Of a stretch of DNA of 64,000 nucleotides, positions 35,180-47,435 are shown piece after piece (position 1 is the stretch's first letter; every line of letters starts with the position of its first letter). The notes under the pieces are model-generated. The model was not told the origin of the DNA, did no database searches, and saw only the letters and a program-made list of their open reading frames with translations. Where the stretch lies: contig QAOA01002146.1 in NCBI GenBank assembly GCA_003255065.1, positions 51,122 to 115,121 on the forward strand. Direction: 5' to 3'. Source of the DNA: Cercis canadensis. Lineage: Eukaryota; Streptophyta; Magnoliopsida; Fabales; Fabaceae. Position numbers and translations under genes: made by a program.

Positions 35180-38100
35180 AAATGAAAGCAGGTATTTGTA
35201 CAATCTTTGACTAATTGATTGGCAAAATCCAGATTCATTTTGAAATAAGGCGAGCTGGAAAATATTTTTGGACAATTTAAACGCAGGGATCTTTCAAAAT
35301 CTCATTTATCTGATCATGCTTGACAAGCTAATATCTGAATTAAAAATTAAAATTATTCATAAGACTATATTTTACGTGATTTCTAATTATATAACCACAA
35401 TCCTAGGTAGAAAAAACAAGAGAAATATTAATTGTTGTGTGTAGGTAATGGAAATAGGAAATAAAAATGAGGACAATTATAATATAAAGGAGTACGTACG
35501 GGCGGAAGTTCAGTAAAGAGAAAAAAAAAATCCAGAAAACGTGTCCATCAATGGAGAGCCAATTCCTTTTTCGCCAATTATAGAAAACCAGTTATATTAC
35601 TATGATTTAATGGCCGATAACAATCCGACCCAGGTTTCTTCTTCTTTCTTTAAGATAAACTAGTACTGGTCCACGTGACGATGTGGACATGCAACATAGA
35701 ATAATAATTAATGTGAGAAATCATTATATAAGATATATAATAAACAAAAACCAATATTTGGTCCATTGGAGACTACACAATAAGAGTAACCTATCATCTC
35801 CCTAAATTCCACTCCACCCACACACCCAATAGAATTTGAACATGTCACTTTCTAATATAATATATATTTGCAATCTTTCTGTGATTAAATCAAAAAATTC
35901 ATATAGAATTTTGAGAGTAGTGTAAAAGCATTTCAAATTAAGAACTTCAAAACTCGTTTCTAATTTTTTTTTGTTAGACTTGTTTCTAATTATTTTGAAT
36001 AAAGCATTGAGTTTATGAGGACCGGTATCATTCAATATGCTACTTTTCAGCCTCATGAGCGCCTACAAAGGGGTTCGTTACTTCTACTTAATGTGTTACA
36101 TGGGTATTTTCTTCTTACCGAAAATTAAAAGTCCTATATCAATTAAATTGCTAAGAAGGGAGCGTGATTTAAAAAAATTCTTCGCAGTCCTTCCACTCAT
36201 TGAAATTTTAATATTAACATTACCTTAATGAACTTCTACAACTTGGTGTTGGATGTGGGCAATAAGTTCTGCATTAGCTTCTAAAATTGCTTAAAAGACT
36301 TGGCTGGTTTTGGTAGAGTGAGCAGATAAAGAGGAACCAAGCTCAACCTTATTGTCACCTATTTGAGATAGTGACACTTGTTAACCATAAATTTTTTAGG
36401 AGAATCTACCTGAAATAAATAACAACATAACAAAGAGCCATGTCAAAATAAGAACTCTCGTAATATCAACAATAATGAAAAAAATTAAAGTCACGGCATA
36501 TCCAATCCTAACATTAATATTTTAAATCAATTTCTCCAATCCATTTCTATGAAGGCACTTCCCGTATAGCTTTATTCCAAGGCTGTAAGCTAATGATGAT
36601 TTAGTCCACATGGTTAAATCTTGGAGCTGTGACCTATACGATTCAAGAGGTTACAGAGGTTATGAAGAAATCATATAAACTATGGTTTGACAAAAAGAAT
36701 AGCAAGAAAATAAAATTTTAATCCCATCAGAAAAACAACTCATAACATCATGATAAAATATAACACTCGTTTCACTCTTTTCCCTTCTTGATTACTTTCT
36801 TCAATTGATGGTGGAGAATTCTACTTCCAAAGGGTTCCCCATTCATTATATTCTATATGCTCAGGAATCCATTTGATTGGTGTCATGTGAGTTAAGGTTT
36901 CAATTACCCCAATCAATTGCTTTCAAACACACAAAAGACATAAGAAATTAAACATAGTAAAATACAATAAAAAAGAAGAAGATATACACTTTAAAATTAT
37001 TCATTCTTCTTATAGCATCAATCCTACTAAATTCAGTAAGATCAACATTTCACTGTCAAAATCTAAAAGGATACACAATTAGTGAAGGAAATGATCAAAA
37101 AAGCAAATTGTACAAATAAACAAAATTATCAGTCAATCACTTTTTTCTAATGGTACTTATTATCTTTGTTAATTGAGAGAAAATCAACATTTTATAGGTG
37201 CCTCATTTCTAAATTTCAAAGGGACGTTCATAAAAATAAAGAAATCATTCTCATTAACATCTTAAGTTTTGTACTTTTCTGCTAAGTCATATGCTAAAGA
37301 GAGAGATGCCTTGTGCATGTTGTCCCACCATGATTTTTGTACAAAGGAAGCTCATCCCAGAGTAGAATTAATTCAAAGTAGGAATTGTTAGAGTACTGCA
37401 AAATAAAATTGATGCAAAAGAGCATGAAACACATACCTAAAAACAGTGAGGTTTCAAGAAAAATTACTCTGATCACTCTCTCTTTTCCTTGATCCTCCAT
37501 GGCCTGGCTTCTTGGTGTCCTTCGCAGAATTTTGGTGAGTATTATTGCAGAAAATTACAGCATGATTCCAAATAGTCTAACGTTTTTCATAAAATTACAG
37601 CATGGTTCTCCTTTAGCTCATGGTGTGTGTTTTTCGGTGAATCACCTTGATTAGAAAAAAACAAAGAAGCAAGAACATAGAGATGAAAATTTTAGATGAA
37701 GGTCTCACATCTTATCATTGTTCATATGAGAACCGACAAACTTTAACAGGAAAAAAAATCAAGAACCTGCAGAAGCATTTATCAATATATTAGGAAAAGA
37801 AATTTAGAACAAATGTCAAATAAAAGACAAATACATGCACTTATTTAGAATAGTGACAACCATGATTTGTTTCTATATTGCGGAAGGTGGCAAGGAAAAA
37901 GAGGATGCAGTTCGGGTATCATTCAGCTGCCTCCATTGCAATTTTGGTGGTGAATTCACAAAGGACACCATAATCTTTTAAGCAAAATAAATATTACACA
38001 CAGAATCTATCTTATGGTTACCTTCAAGAACCCCATTTGGGTTTTCTCCCTTATACTCCAGGGAGAAGAGTATCATCAAAAGTCCCTCTTTGAACCTTAT

Positions 38101-38994
38101 TTAGTTTGCTCCATGCTATTCATGGATTGGTGGCAGCAAGAATGATGTTTCTAGCCTGAGCAAGTAATTGTCCTTTGTTTGCTTCATGAGTAATTGCAGA
38201 ATTTTGAAAACAAATGAGGTTGTCACCATAATCTAAAATGAAAGGAAAGATCACCATATAAAAAGCAATTACGAATGTCAAATTGTCCATTACTTGTCAA
38301 TGATTTAAGTTAATCAATTCGTGTTTAGAGAAAAGAATGTACTTACACGTCTTTTGGTCCACATACAACTTGACCTAAAATATCATATAAGCATGGTAAT
38401 TAATACAATGGTTCTCAATAGAATTTTATTACTTTTTAAATATCTTTAATCCATACGTTTATCATTTTTAATAATTTATAATAAAAACAAAGAAGGTCAA
38501 TGATATACATAAATAGCTTAATAGGTTAAAGTTCAACAACAAATTGACCAATGATATACATGGAACGAATTTCACCTCAAAAATCTCTGCACCCGTATAT
38601 TACTAATCATATATATTTTCTAATTGCATCCCTAAAAATTTTCTCTTCAATTTAAGCCAACAATTATTGTGTCAATGAATTACTTAATGTACCTAGTAGG
38701 TATGATGAAAATGACACAACCCCACTTATAAATGAGAATATCCAACCTTAAATGTATTTCATATGGTGACAATTCCCAACTCTGCAAATACCGTATTCAA
38801 TACTCAAAATTTGGTGTCTAATCCCATGAACATGCGTGTGTGAATACTTCATTCAAAATTAGAAAGGAAACACAATGAAGGAAATTATCTTTAATCAAAA
38901 AAATACTTTTCCATTGGTACATCCTATACATCAAACAAATTAGTTCATAAGCAAAAGGATTACATGATTATGAAGGATTATGCCCCTTTTGTAG
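35180..38994. other. Intergenic DNA upstream of the THEP1 remnant
   Basis: About 3.8 kb with no gene I can recognise. I looked on the plus strand for a P-loop exon (GxxGxGKTT) that should precede the THEP1 exons and found none. A plus-strand ATG at 37499 followed by a donor-like TTTTGGTGAG is not convincing as a gene start. Confidence 0.5.
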
Positions 38995-40538
38995 GTGAAG
39001 TTAGAAGAGGTAGTGAGAGAATTGGTATTGAAGTGGTCACTTTGGATGGCCGCACAGGTCCACTTGCCTCCTCCAACATTAATTTCGAGGTACATCTTGA
39101 TCCTTCTCCTTTCATTTTTTCCCCTTTTCATATCCATATAATTAATGATTATTCTGGATGTCCCAATTTAAATTAAGAGGAACCCTTTACTTTGTTCTCT
39201 TCTAATATCTTACAGTTAGGTTAATAGCAATCTGCAATTGCCATTTTCTGGCTTGCATTGGAAGTTGCGGTATTTTTCTTTGGTTAATTTTTATTTGTCA
39301 ATGATGACGCTTTAGGTTTTCAAGTGCAAAGAAATAAGGTTACAAATGTTATATAGTAAAGATGCACTGAATCAATTGACAAAGTCGTCTATTGCTTTGT
39401 CAATTTATTTAAAGGATGTTATTTAATGGAGGCCCGGAGTCTCTTAGATGGCCTACGGTTGGGAAGTATAAAGCTGACATAGCATCTTTTAAGTCTCTGG
39501 CACTGCCTGAATTGCAGGTGAGCTGGTATCCTCCAAATAATTGTTTATTTCTTTTGAATGACATTTTGTTTACGAAAATATTGATAGTAGTAACTAATAA
39601 CTAAAAAAAATAGAAAGCGGGGTTTCTGTTTTTCTTTTTGAGTGAAGAGGGGAGTTACTTAGTGAGAAGGTCCCCTTGTGTTTACTGTCATAATAGGAAA
39701 TTAGACTATTTATGCTGTTTATTTGTCCGAACATGTCATCCACCTTACATGCATTCAATGCAAATCTAAATTCAGGTATGGTGCTCCTTAACTCTTTCAT
39801 AGCAACAATGTATTCAATAGATTTTTTTTTTGTTGTTGGATAAAGACAACTGTATTCAAAAGATGGGAGTTATGTGAGTGTAGATTTGACATTAAGGATG
39901 TAGAAGCATATTTCTTGCAATATGTTAGATCACTCTTTGAAGGTCTAAATACCATCTATTATTAGGTTAGAGAAGATACGGATCTCTTCATCATTGATGA
40001 AGTTGGTAAGATGGAACTATACAGTTCGTCATTCTTCCCTACAGTTCTAAAAGTTTTGGAATCAAATATCCCAATTTTGGCTTTTGTTCCAATTCCAAAA
40101 TTTGGCAGAGATATACCTGAAGGTAATTTCTTGGACTTTCGCGTTCTCCTACGGGCCTTATTTCTCTCTTAATAATCATAGTTCATTTTGTTATCAAGTT
40201 GCTATTATGATTTTTAAATTCAACAATTCTTTTCATAGTCACACTGTTGATATGTGATCTTAATCTTATCGAGACTCTCTTAAGTAGGATTTAGTTTGTC
40301 TTCTGACTCTTTTAATGAATGAGATAGGACAAATTATCTCACAAGACCTCATAAATGCTTAATAGAATTGAAGCTCAAGTTTGAGACGTTGGAGAACTCT
40401 CTTTATGTCCAAACTTATAAATGACTAATGTTTACAGTTGCAAGGTTGAAGAATCATCCTGGGGCAGCTCTTCTTACTTTGAGCGTTAATAACAGAGATG
40501 CTGTTAGAGAAGAGATACGCTCCCTATTTGAAGACTAG
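38995..40538 (+). pseudogene. THEP1/NTPCR-like nucleoside-triphosphatase, lacking the P-loop exon
   Basis: Exons are 38995-39089 (EVRRGSERIGIEVVTLDGRT then GPLASSNINFE), about 39435-39517 (PESLRWPTVGKYKADI then ALPELQ), 39966-40122 (VREDTDLFIIDEVGKMEL then FGRDIPE) and 40437-40538 (VARLKNHPGAALLTLS then EEIRSLFED and a stop). The order and spacing match plant members of the cancer-related NTPase/THEP1 family, which hydrolyse nucleoside triphosphates. The Walker B region (LFIIDEVGKME) is present. The first exon, which should carry GPPGVGKT-type Walker A, is not found upstream. The junction of the first two visible exons does not keep frame with obvious splice sites. I infer a 5'-truncated pseudogene, though a distant exon cannot be excluded. 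Confidence 0.78.
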
Positions 40539-42561
40539 TTGAGAAAACATTAGTTCTTTCAAAGTTTGCTTTCTTAAATCATGCCACATTCCTATCTTTC
40601 TTGAAGTTGTAAGTGAAATTTGATTAGCTAATCTTTTATCAAAAAGGGAAGAAAATCTTGATGAGCTAATCCGACTTGGTGTTTTTTTGAGATGTAAAAT
40701 ACTTAGGTAAAACTTTAAGGTGTGAATATATTCATCATACAAAATGGATGTTGTACCTTTTTGAATTTTAACAGTTCTGTTTGCTGTATAGTGTCTGTTC
40801 AAATATTCTAAGGAGTTTGAAAGATATATTTAAGGAAGCTGTAAAAAGAATAGGGAAGAAATATTCCAAGGTTCAATTACTGACAATCTCTTGATAAGGT
40901 AAAAATAATAGGGAAGAAATTGTCAATGTGAGGAAACTTTAAATCTCACAATCTACTAACATAAGGCTGTGATTAGGTGGATAATAAGAAGACTCAATGA
41001 ATATCAATCCAAAAATAAAGCCTAATAGGGAAAAAAAAAAAACTCTCCAAACTAAAGCCATCAAGTACAGCACTGCAGCAGCCTAAAATTTGCTACTAGT
41101 ATAAAACAAAATATAAATATCAAATAATGGTAAAAGATTTTAAGTGAATGATGCATAATTCAAATGGATCAGGTCCAATAAAATATGAGTCTGGGATAAT
41201 TTACAAAACAAAAGATTTTCATTTTGACAGAAAGAGTTAAGGAAAAAAGAAATAAAAAAAACATTATGTAATGAAAATGATATTACGCTGTGAAAAGATG
41301 CTCGAAGAAAAATCATAAACATATATCAGTAAAAAAGAATGTGGTGATTTCTTTGTCACTCATTAATTAAAAGATAAAAAAAGAAACAATTCATAATCGA
41401 ATCTGCATGGATCTGTCAAGAAAGGAGAGTCAATCGAAAATCACATAATTGTAATTCTTGCATGACAAGACAATCCATTAGCATCTCTAATATTGCCTTT
41501 ACAATCCTCTCCTTCTTAAGAGCTTCCTGTGACACTCTCATTTTGACGCCTTTTTCAGAAATCCTAAAGGTTCCTCAGAATTGCAGATTGGCTACTTCCA
41601 CTGTGTGTTTGTCTTTTCTGAAGTTAGTGATGCTCTTTTGCAGTATTAGATATAAAAAATTGATTAATATTTTGGTAGATATGATTTATAATCTGGAATC
41701 AGCTTCTGATTCATAGCTAAGTTATTTCTCCTTAAAAGCAGAAATTTATATTCTGGATCTTAAAATTGGGTTTCTGTTTAATGTATTTGTTGCTCATACA
41801 AAACATGTTTGCCCCAGTCAATTGCTTCTTTGAATGCTTTTATTGCTGTATTTGATAGTTTTGTAAACGACTCGCTCTATTCCATGATATGTTTACCCAA
41901 AATGATTTGACCAAATGATGTGCAGCTCTTTACAGCCCCATATTTGTATTTCTTTTCTAATTTTTCGTAATCAAATGCCATATTTACCTTTTGTATCCAT
42001 TAGGGTCAATTCATCCAGGCGCGCAAAACACTAATTACTGTGTCCTATAATTTTATTTTTTTCGGTGCAATTCCTGTGCCCTATATAAATACACTATCAT
42101 TTTATTTGGAATATTAAAATTTCTTGAATTGATTTTATTTGCAAATGAATTCATCTATGCAACTTGTTTGAAACCATATTAGTTTAAGAATTCAATTTAT
42201 TTACAAATCATTTACTTGTAATATTTGATGATTTGTAAATCCCGCCAACATGATAACATTTGCAGATGGTTTCTTTTAAAATGACTTTTTTTTTTTTAAT
42301 TTCTATTTAAACATGTTCCAAACATACTAGAAATAGTGATTGGTGTTCCTTATTTTATTGTATAGGTACCTTATTTCTTTCTAGTTTTCATTTCTTTTTT
42401 GAGTGCTGTTATATCACTCGACAAAATATGGAGAAAAATGTAACCCAAAAGTGGTGGCAAAATCACCGCACAACAGTTCGCAGCTGCTAGTTTAGATTCA
42501 AAGATTTGGATATTGTGCTAAATACATGATTGGTGAAGATTTAGTAAAAGTTGTCGTGATA
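40539..42561. other. Intergenic DNA, no gene recognised
   Basis: AT-rich 3' flank of the THEP1 remnant. A partial repeat AATAGGGAAGAAAT occurs near 40852 and 40908. No gene seen. Confidence 0.6.
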
Positions 42562-42566
42562 AATGG

Positions 42567-45500
42567 TGTCGCAACGTCTTTTTCAGAGCGTGAAGTGGAG
42601 CGGCGAAACTCCCCACTAAAAAAATAAAAGATAAGGTGCATGATATGATGCAAAAAAAAAAAAATGGAGTCGCCATCAATCATTTTATTCTATTTTTAAA
42701 CAAATGAAATGGTGTGATTGGACACCTAAAAGATTTGGTCTACGTTCAGAGTTTAGATTCGGGGGTTGATTACGTGTAGGGAAGGTATTAACACCCTACG
42801 ATGTCCGTTTTTAGACCGGTTATCTATTTAATTTTTTATTATCTCTTAAAGTGAATTAAATTGGTCATAACATTATATTTTAAAATAAATTAACATTGTT
42901 AGGTCCTGTCAGTCCTTATGGCAAAACCTAAAGGATGCCTTAAGACTATTAGGTAGAGTTCGTGATTGTCATTACAATCTTCTCCTAATCTATTTCGTCA
43001 TAAGCAAGTTTTAACATTTTTACTATCTGAGTAATAACTAGAAAATATACGAAATGCAATTTTATTATGCATGATGAAAAAAAATGGGTTTGAGATTTGT
43101 GACAAAAGATTTTTTTATTGAAGGTCTTTCTTTAATCCACCAGTACATCTGGAAAGGCCAATGGGACACTCCTCATCTCCGAAATGTCAAGGAGTCGCTG
43201 TCATCACAACTATCATCAATTATTCCTTCGTCGGTACTTTTAATCCACACTTTAAGGTAAATAAAAGTATGATATTATGCATAGAAATTTTTTTTTTTTT
43301 GGAGAATTATACATAGAAAAGATATTTATCGGGAGTTAATCTAAAACCCTACCAGTACTTTTGGAAAAACTAAAGAAATCCTTTTACTTCCGGAATGTCA
43401 AAATATCATCATCATTATGATTAATTTTGATTATTCATTCGTTGGTAATCTTATTCTAGCATAAGTAAAAACAATGATGAAATGTAATGAGATGAATTAC
43501 AATGTAACAAATAATGCTAGAAAGACAGTAATTGAAAATATAAAAGCGATATTGAGAATTTCATTGGCCACACCTGTACCTCTGACATAACTAAGAAATT
43601 TATCCCTCACCTCAAGAACATTAGGAAAAATTGTCAACACAATTATACTCTAACTTAATCTGTCGTCGGGGTTTGATTTTCTTAAAAAAAGGGAAAATGA
43701 CTATGTACAATACGAAATGCATAACACGCGTAACATAAATAAGATAAAAAAATAAATAAACATGATAATAACAATATGCAAAGAACAAATAAATAAAAAC
43801 TATAAAATAATTAAATTACAATGGCCAAAAACAAAACATGAGTCTTAAATAAATGAGCCCCAAAAAAAGAAGAAGCTAAAACTAAACACATTAAATAATA
43901 TAGCTCTTAAATAAAAGATAAACTTAACCCAAAAATANAACTTAACCCCAAAAAAAAAAAGTGCAATCCAATTAAAAGAACCAAAGCCTAAGAAGTAATG
44001 CAAAAATAAAGGAAATAAAACAACCAATGGCCCCTAATTCGGACCAGGATTAGATTGAAGCAGAGGAAATAAAAAAACAAAAAAAAAGAGGCAATTAGAA
44101 GGCCTAAAACGAAAATAAACCAGCCAATTTCTTGGGTCTGGTTCAGCAAGGCAAGGGAAAAAATTGTTGGAGCTAAACAGCCCAATACTAACACTAAACC
44201 AATAGCCATATTCAGCCTAGTCCAAAGAAAAGCTGAAATAATGTTAATTAAATGGCTCAATTCGGCCTTAGCCCAAAGAAAGCTGAAATAATGTTAATTG
44301 AATGGCCAAATAGCAAAAAAATATAAAAAGGAGAAAAAAAAATGGACACCTAACTCTAACTAAACCATTCGGTCCAGACCAAAGGAAAATAAGGGCACAA
44401 AAACACAACAGTAATAAGGGCCCTAATAAACATATATACACTAAAAAGAATTAATAAATAACTTTAAAAAGAAAAGAAATCAGAATACAAGCATAAAGAA
44501 CCATGCGAGAAGAAACAGAGAGGAGAGTAGGGAGCTGGAGCAAAAGGGGAAAAACGTAGGGGAGAAAGAGAGTTTTCCCCTCGTGTCTGGAGCTCAAAGA
44601 AATGATTCTTTCCCATTTAATCAGTGTGCTAAGGTAAGGATCTTTCTCTCTATTTTACTCTTTCTTCCAAAATCTCTCTACCTTTTTCTCTCAATCTCTG
44701 TTTCTCTCTCTATAAAAATGAGTTTCTCTTTCTAACTTGGCTTCTCCTTCCAACCAGTTGCTTTCTTCCTAACTGAGTTTCTATTGTGCTTTACCTTTGA
44801 TTTCATGCATAAGCCCTAAAAATATTTCTATGTTTTGGTTCTATTTTACTGAAAAATGGTGGATTTGGGNATTTGGGATGGGCTCGGGTATATATATATA
44901 TATATATATAGGTTGGATATGTTTTGTGTGTGGGTGTGAGTACTGAAAAATGGAAAAATGGAAAAGTGAATATTGGTGATATACCTGTGGATGAGACTCC
45001 TACAAGATGTGTCCGTTTGAGCTTGGAGTCCCTCTGATTGCTATATTGTGGTGTATTTCTAGAATTTCTCTACTTTCTTTTTGTTTCAGAAATTGGTTCT
45101 CTCCATCTACATCTCTCTATTCTGTGTATCCGCTCTGTCTCCTTTGTGTATTGCTTGTTTCCTCCTCTCCTTCACTCTCTATATTGTGAGGCTTTTATAG
45201 CCGGAGTTTTGTACAAGTTGCACTGATGTGATTTTTCTGTTCCCTGTTTTCAAGCTACAAGAGGCGTGGTAGGGGAAGTGGTGCCGAATTGTTGCCCATG
45301 AATTGAGACTAACACGAAACTACATTGCCAAAAAGATAGCGTGTTGCCTCAAATAGCATTTATTTCTTCTTTTCCTTTTTTATTATTCTTAATTTTTAAT
45401 AATATTTTTTTTTTGTATTTTTGTATTCTTTTTAAGTTATTATTCTTTTTTGTTATTTTTGTTAGCATTTCAACATTTTTAGCTATATCTGCTTTATTTT

Positions 45501-45590
45501 GTAGTATTGAAATGTTTCAATTGAGCACATAGAAATATAGTTCCAAAGACCATCCCAAAAATAATCCATGTTCAAATTTGGGTGTCAACA
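42567..45590. mobile_element. Candidate solo LTR or LTR-rich remnant
   Basis: Starts TGTCGCAACGTC and ends GGGTGTCAACA (TG...CA), with AATGG before (42562-42566) and AATAG after (45591-45595), a 4/5 match to a target duplication. Near the left end is GGAGTCGCCATCAATC and then GGGAAGGTATTAACACCC, words I associate with a widespread plant gypsy-type LTR or leader. Nothing coding is recognised over 3 kb. It contains A-rich, retroelement-like degenerate repeats (43080-43680), a (TA)n run at about 44888-44910, and two N joins at 43938 and 44870. Confidence 0.45.
43921..43956. repeat. Short duplication around N (43938)
   Basis: AACTTAACCCAAAAATA before the N recurs as AACTTAACCCCAAAAA after it. 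A second such join at 44870 repeats ATTTGGG (7 bases). Both fit short contig overlaps. Confidence 0.6.
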
Positions 45591-45711
45591 AATAGGATTA
45601 AGCTTCCTTTTTCTCAAAATATATTCATATCAGTTATTGCTAAATGTATATATTTTGCTGTTTATAAATCTGACTAACAATTAGAATTACAGGTTAGCAA
45701 AGTATGACAAT

Positions 45712-46268
45712 TAGGGGTGTAATCGGTCCGGTTCGGTCTGGTTTTCACCCCAAACTGAAACCGAACCAGCCAGAGAAACTCGGTTTGGTTCAGTTCGGTT
45801 TTTTGAATTTTTGAAAATAAAACCAAACCGAACCGAACCGAACCGGTCTAAATCGGTTCGGTTCGATCGGTTTGGTCGGTTTAACCATGAAATGCCTGTT
45901 GAAGTCAAATTTTCAAATTTTAACAGAAAGAAAGGCAGAAAACCTCCACATACAAGCAAATCAACCAAAAAAAAATGAGAATTTAGTATCCTAATGCACA
46001 GAAAATCAATAATTAAATATCAAATGTAACAATGTATTATAAATTGAGATAAATTGAGACTCATATTAAATAAAACGACGTCGCATTGAAGCTATCGGTT
46101 CGGTTCGGTTTTTTTTTTGTTTTTATTCAGGCAAACCGAAAACCGAACCGGGGTTCTCGGTTTTTCAAAAATACAAACCAAAAACCGGACCATTTCTCTC
46201 GGTTTGGCTCGGTTTGACTCAGTTTCGGTTCGGTTCGGTCGGTTTTTCGGTTTTGGCTTACACCCCTA
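45712..46268. mobile_element. Non-autonomous hAT element C at an F-box start codon
   Basis: Ends are TAGGGGTGTAATCGG and GGCTTACACCCCTA with dense CGGTTCGGTT/AACCGAACC arrays inside both. A perfect 8-bp duplication ATGACAAT flanks it (45704-45711 and 46269-46276). It has no coding capacity. It belongs to the same family as hAT B (11373-12816) by terminal and subterminal sequence. The right duplication supplies the ATG of the F-box frame. Confidence 0.92.
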
Positions 46269-46677
46269 ATGACAATGGAAACCATTACAACTGGAGAAGA
46301 GAAAGGGATCCTTACTGGTGGAGAAGGAAAAGGAGAAACCAAAGAAGACAGAAAGGTCCAACTTTCACTATTTGATGGTCTTCCAAAAGATATCATCATC
46401 AATATACTTCTTAGGGTTCCAGCTAACCTTCTTTATGACACATTATGGAATATAAAATCTTGGGTTGATATTATGAACCAGCCTTCAAATATTAGGGCTC
46501 ATTTACAAAATTCACAATCTGGTCTGCTCATTCAGACCGAAAGTTGCGAATCCACACGAACCCATTTCCTACAGATCAATGCAAATCTAGAGGTGGAGAT
46601 CAAAAGCATTCTCCTAAATTGTCCATTTCAAGGAAATGTTTGGCTTCTTGTGATGGTCTGCTAGTTTCGAAGCACTC
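46269..46677 (+). pseudogene. F-box gene, 5' part, broken by insertions
   Basis: From the ATG at 46269 the frame opens MTMETITTGEEKG and reaches an F-box-like stretch LFDGLPKDIIINILLRVPAN followed by NIKSW, then loses frame. The continuation in another frame reads KCLASCDGLLVSKHS up to the CACTC target duplication at 46673-46677, where a 12.4-kb copia is inserted. Reading across the empty site gives GLLVSKHSNGKALLVTN without a break, so the copia hit an exon. Plant F-box proteins are SCF ubiquitin-ligase substrate receptors. The frameshift in this part also disables it. The hAT sits immediately upstream. Confidence 0.8.
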
Positions 46678-47040
46678 TGTTGGCTTTGTGAATCCAGCAA
46701 GATATGATCAATTTCTTGCAAGAATAGAGGAAGAAGATGCAGGGGAAGGAGATGAACAAAAATGGCTTGAAACAAGCTTACTGCATAAGTGTTTTCTAAC
46801 TTATTCTACATTGTTCTACAAGGCCTTTTATAATATACAAGTCGGCTAGTTAGTCTAGTACATGACATCAACAAATTGTAACTTGTGGCCCATATTGTTT
46901 CCAATACAAAAGATTTTTCTAGGACAATACCTACACACCACACATTAGTTCATACATTATCTATAAAATACATAATACATAGCAAAAGAAATATGTGAAA
47001 TATGACTTGGAGTAGATGGAAAAAGGTTCAACCATTGACA
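46678..47040 (-). repeat. 3' LTR of copia 2
   Basis: 363 bases, plus-strand form TGTTGGCTTTGTGAAT...ACCATTGACA. The copy at 58677-59041 differs at a modest number of positions, including TA for TG at its inner end. Confidence 0.9.
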
Positions 47041-47435
47041 CTCTTCTCCTTGAAGTTTTTTCTTGATACTCCAAGTTTCAGTCTGAGAAATTCAAATATC
47101 CCTTTTAGAAGAGCTTTAGTGAAAATGTTTGCTAGCTGATATTCTGTAGGGCAGTACATTAATTCAACTTCTCCATCCCTTTCAACTCCTCGAATGAAAT
47201 GATATTTCACCTTAATGTGCTTTATCTTCCCATGATTGACTAGATTTTTGACAATTGCAATTGCTGACTTGTTATCATAGTATATTCTTGTAGCTTTCAC
47301 TTTTTCCTGTCTCAAATCTTTCAATATTTTTCTGAGCCAAGAGAAAATGCATAACTAGAAGTGCTTACCATATCATCAACTAAACTAGTATAATGCACTA
47401 TCAGTAAAACCATGCAAACTAACTTCACTTATTGT

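Noticed and set aside
44881..44912. (TA)n run as a hairpin or regulatory element
   Set aside because: An ordinary plant microsatellite.
45341..45532. 63-codon hydrophobic open frame as a membrane peptide
   Set aside because: Poly-T-rich sequence yields Phe/Leu/Ile runs by composition; no conservation signal visible.
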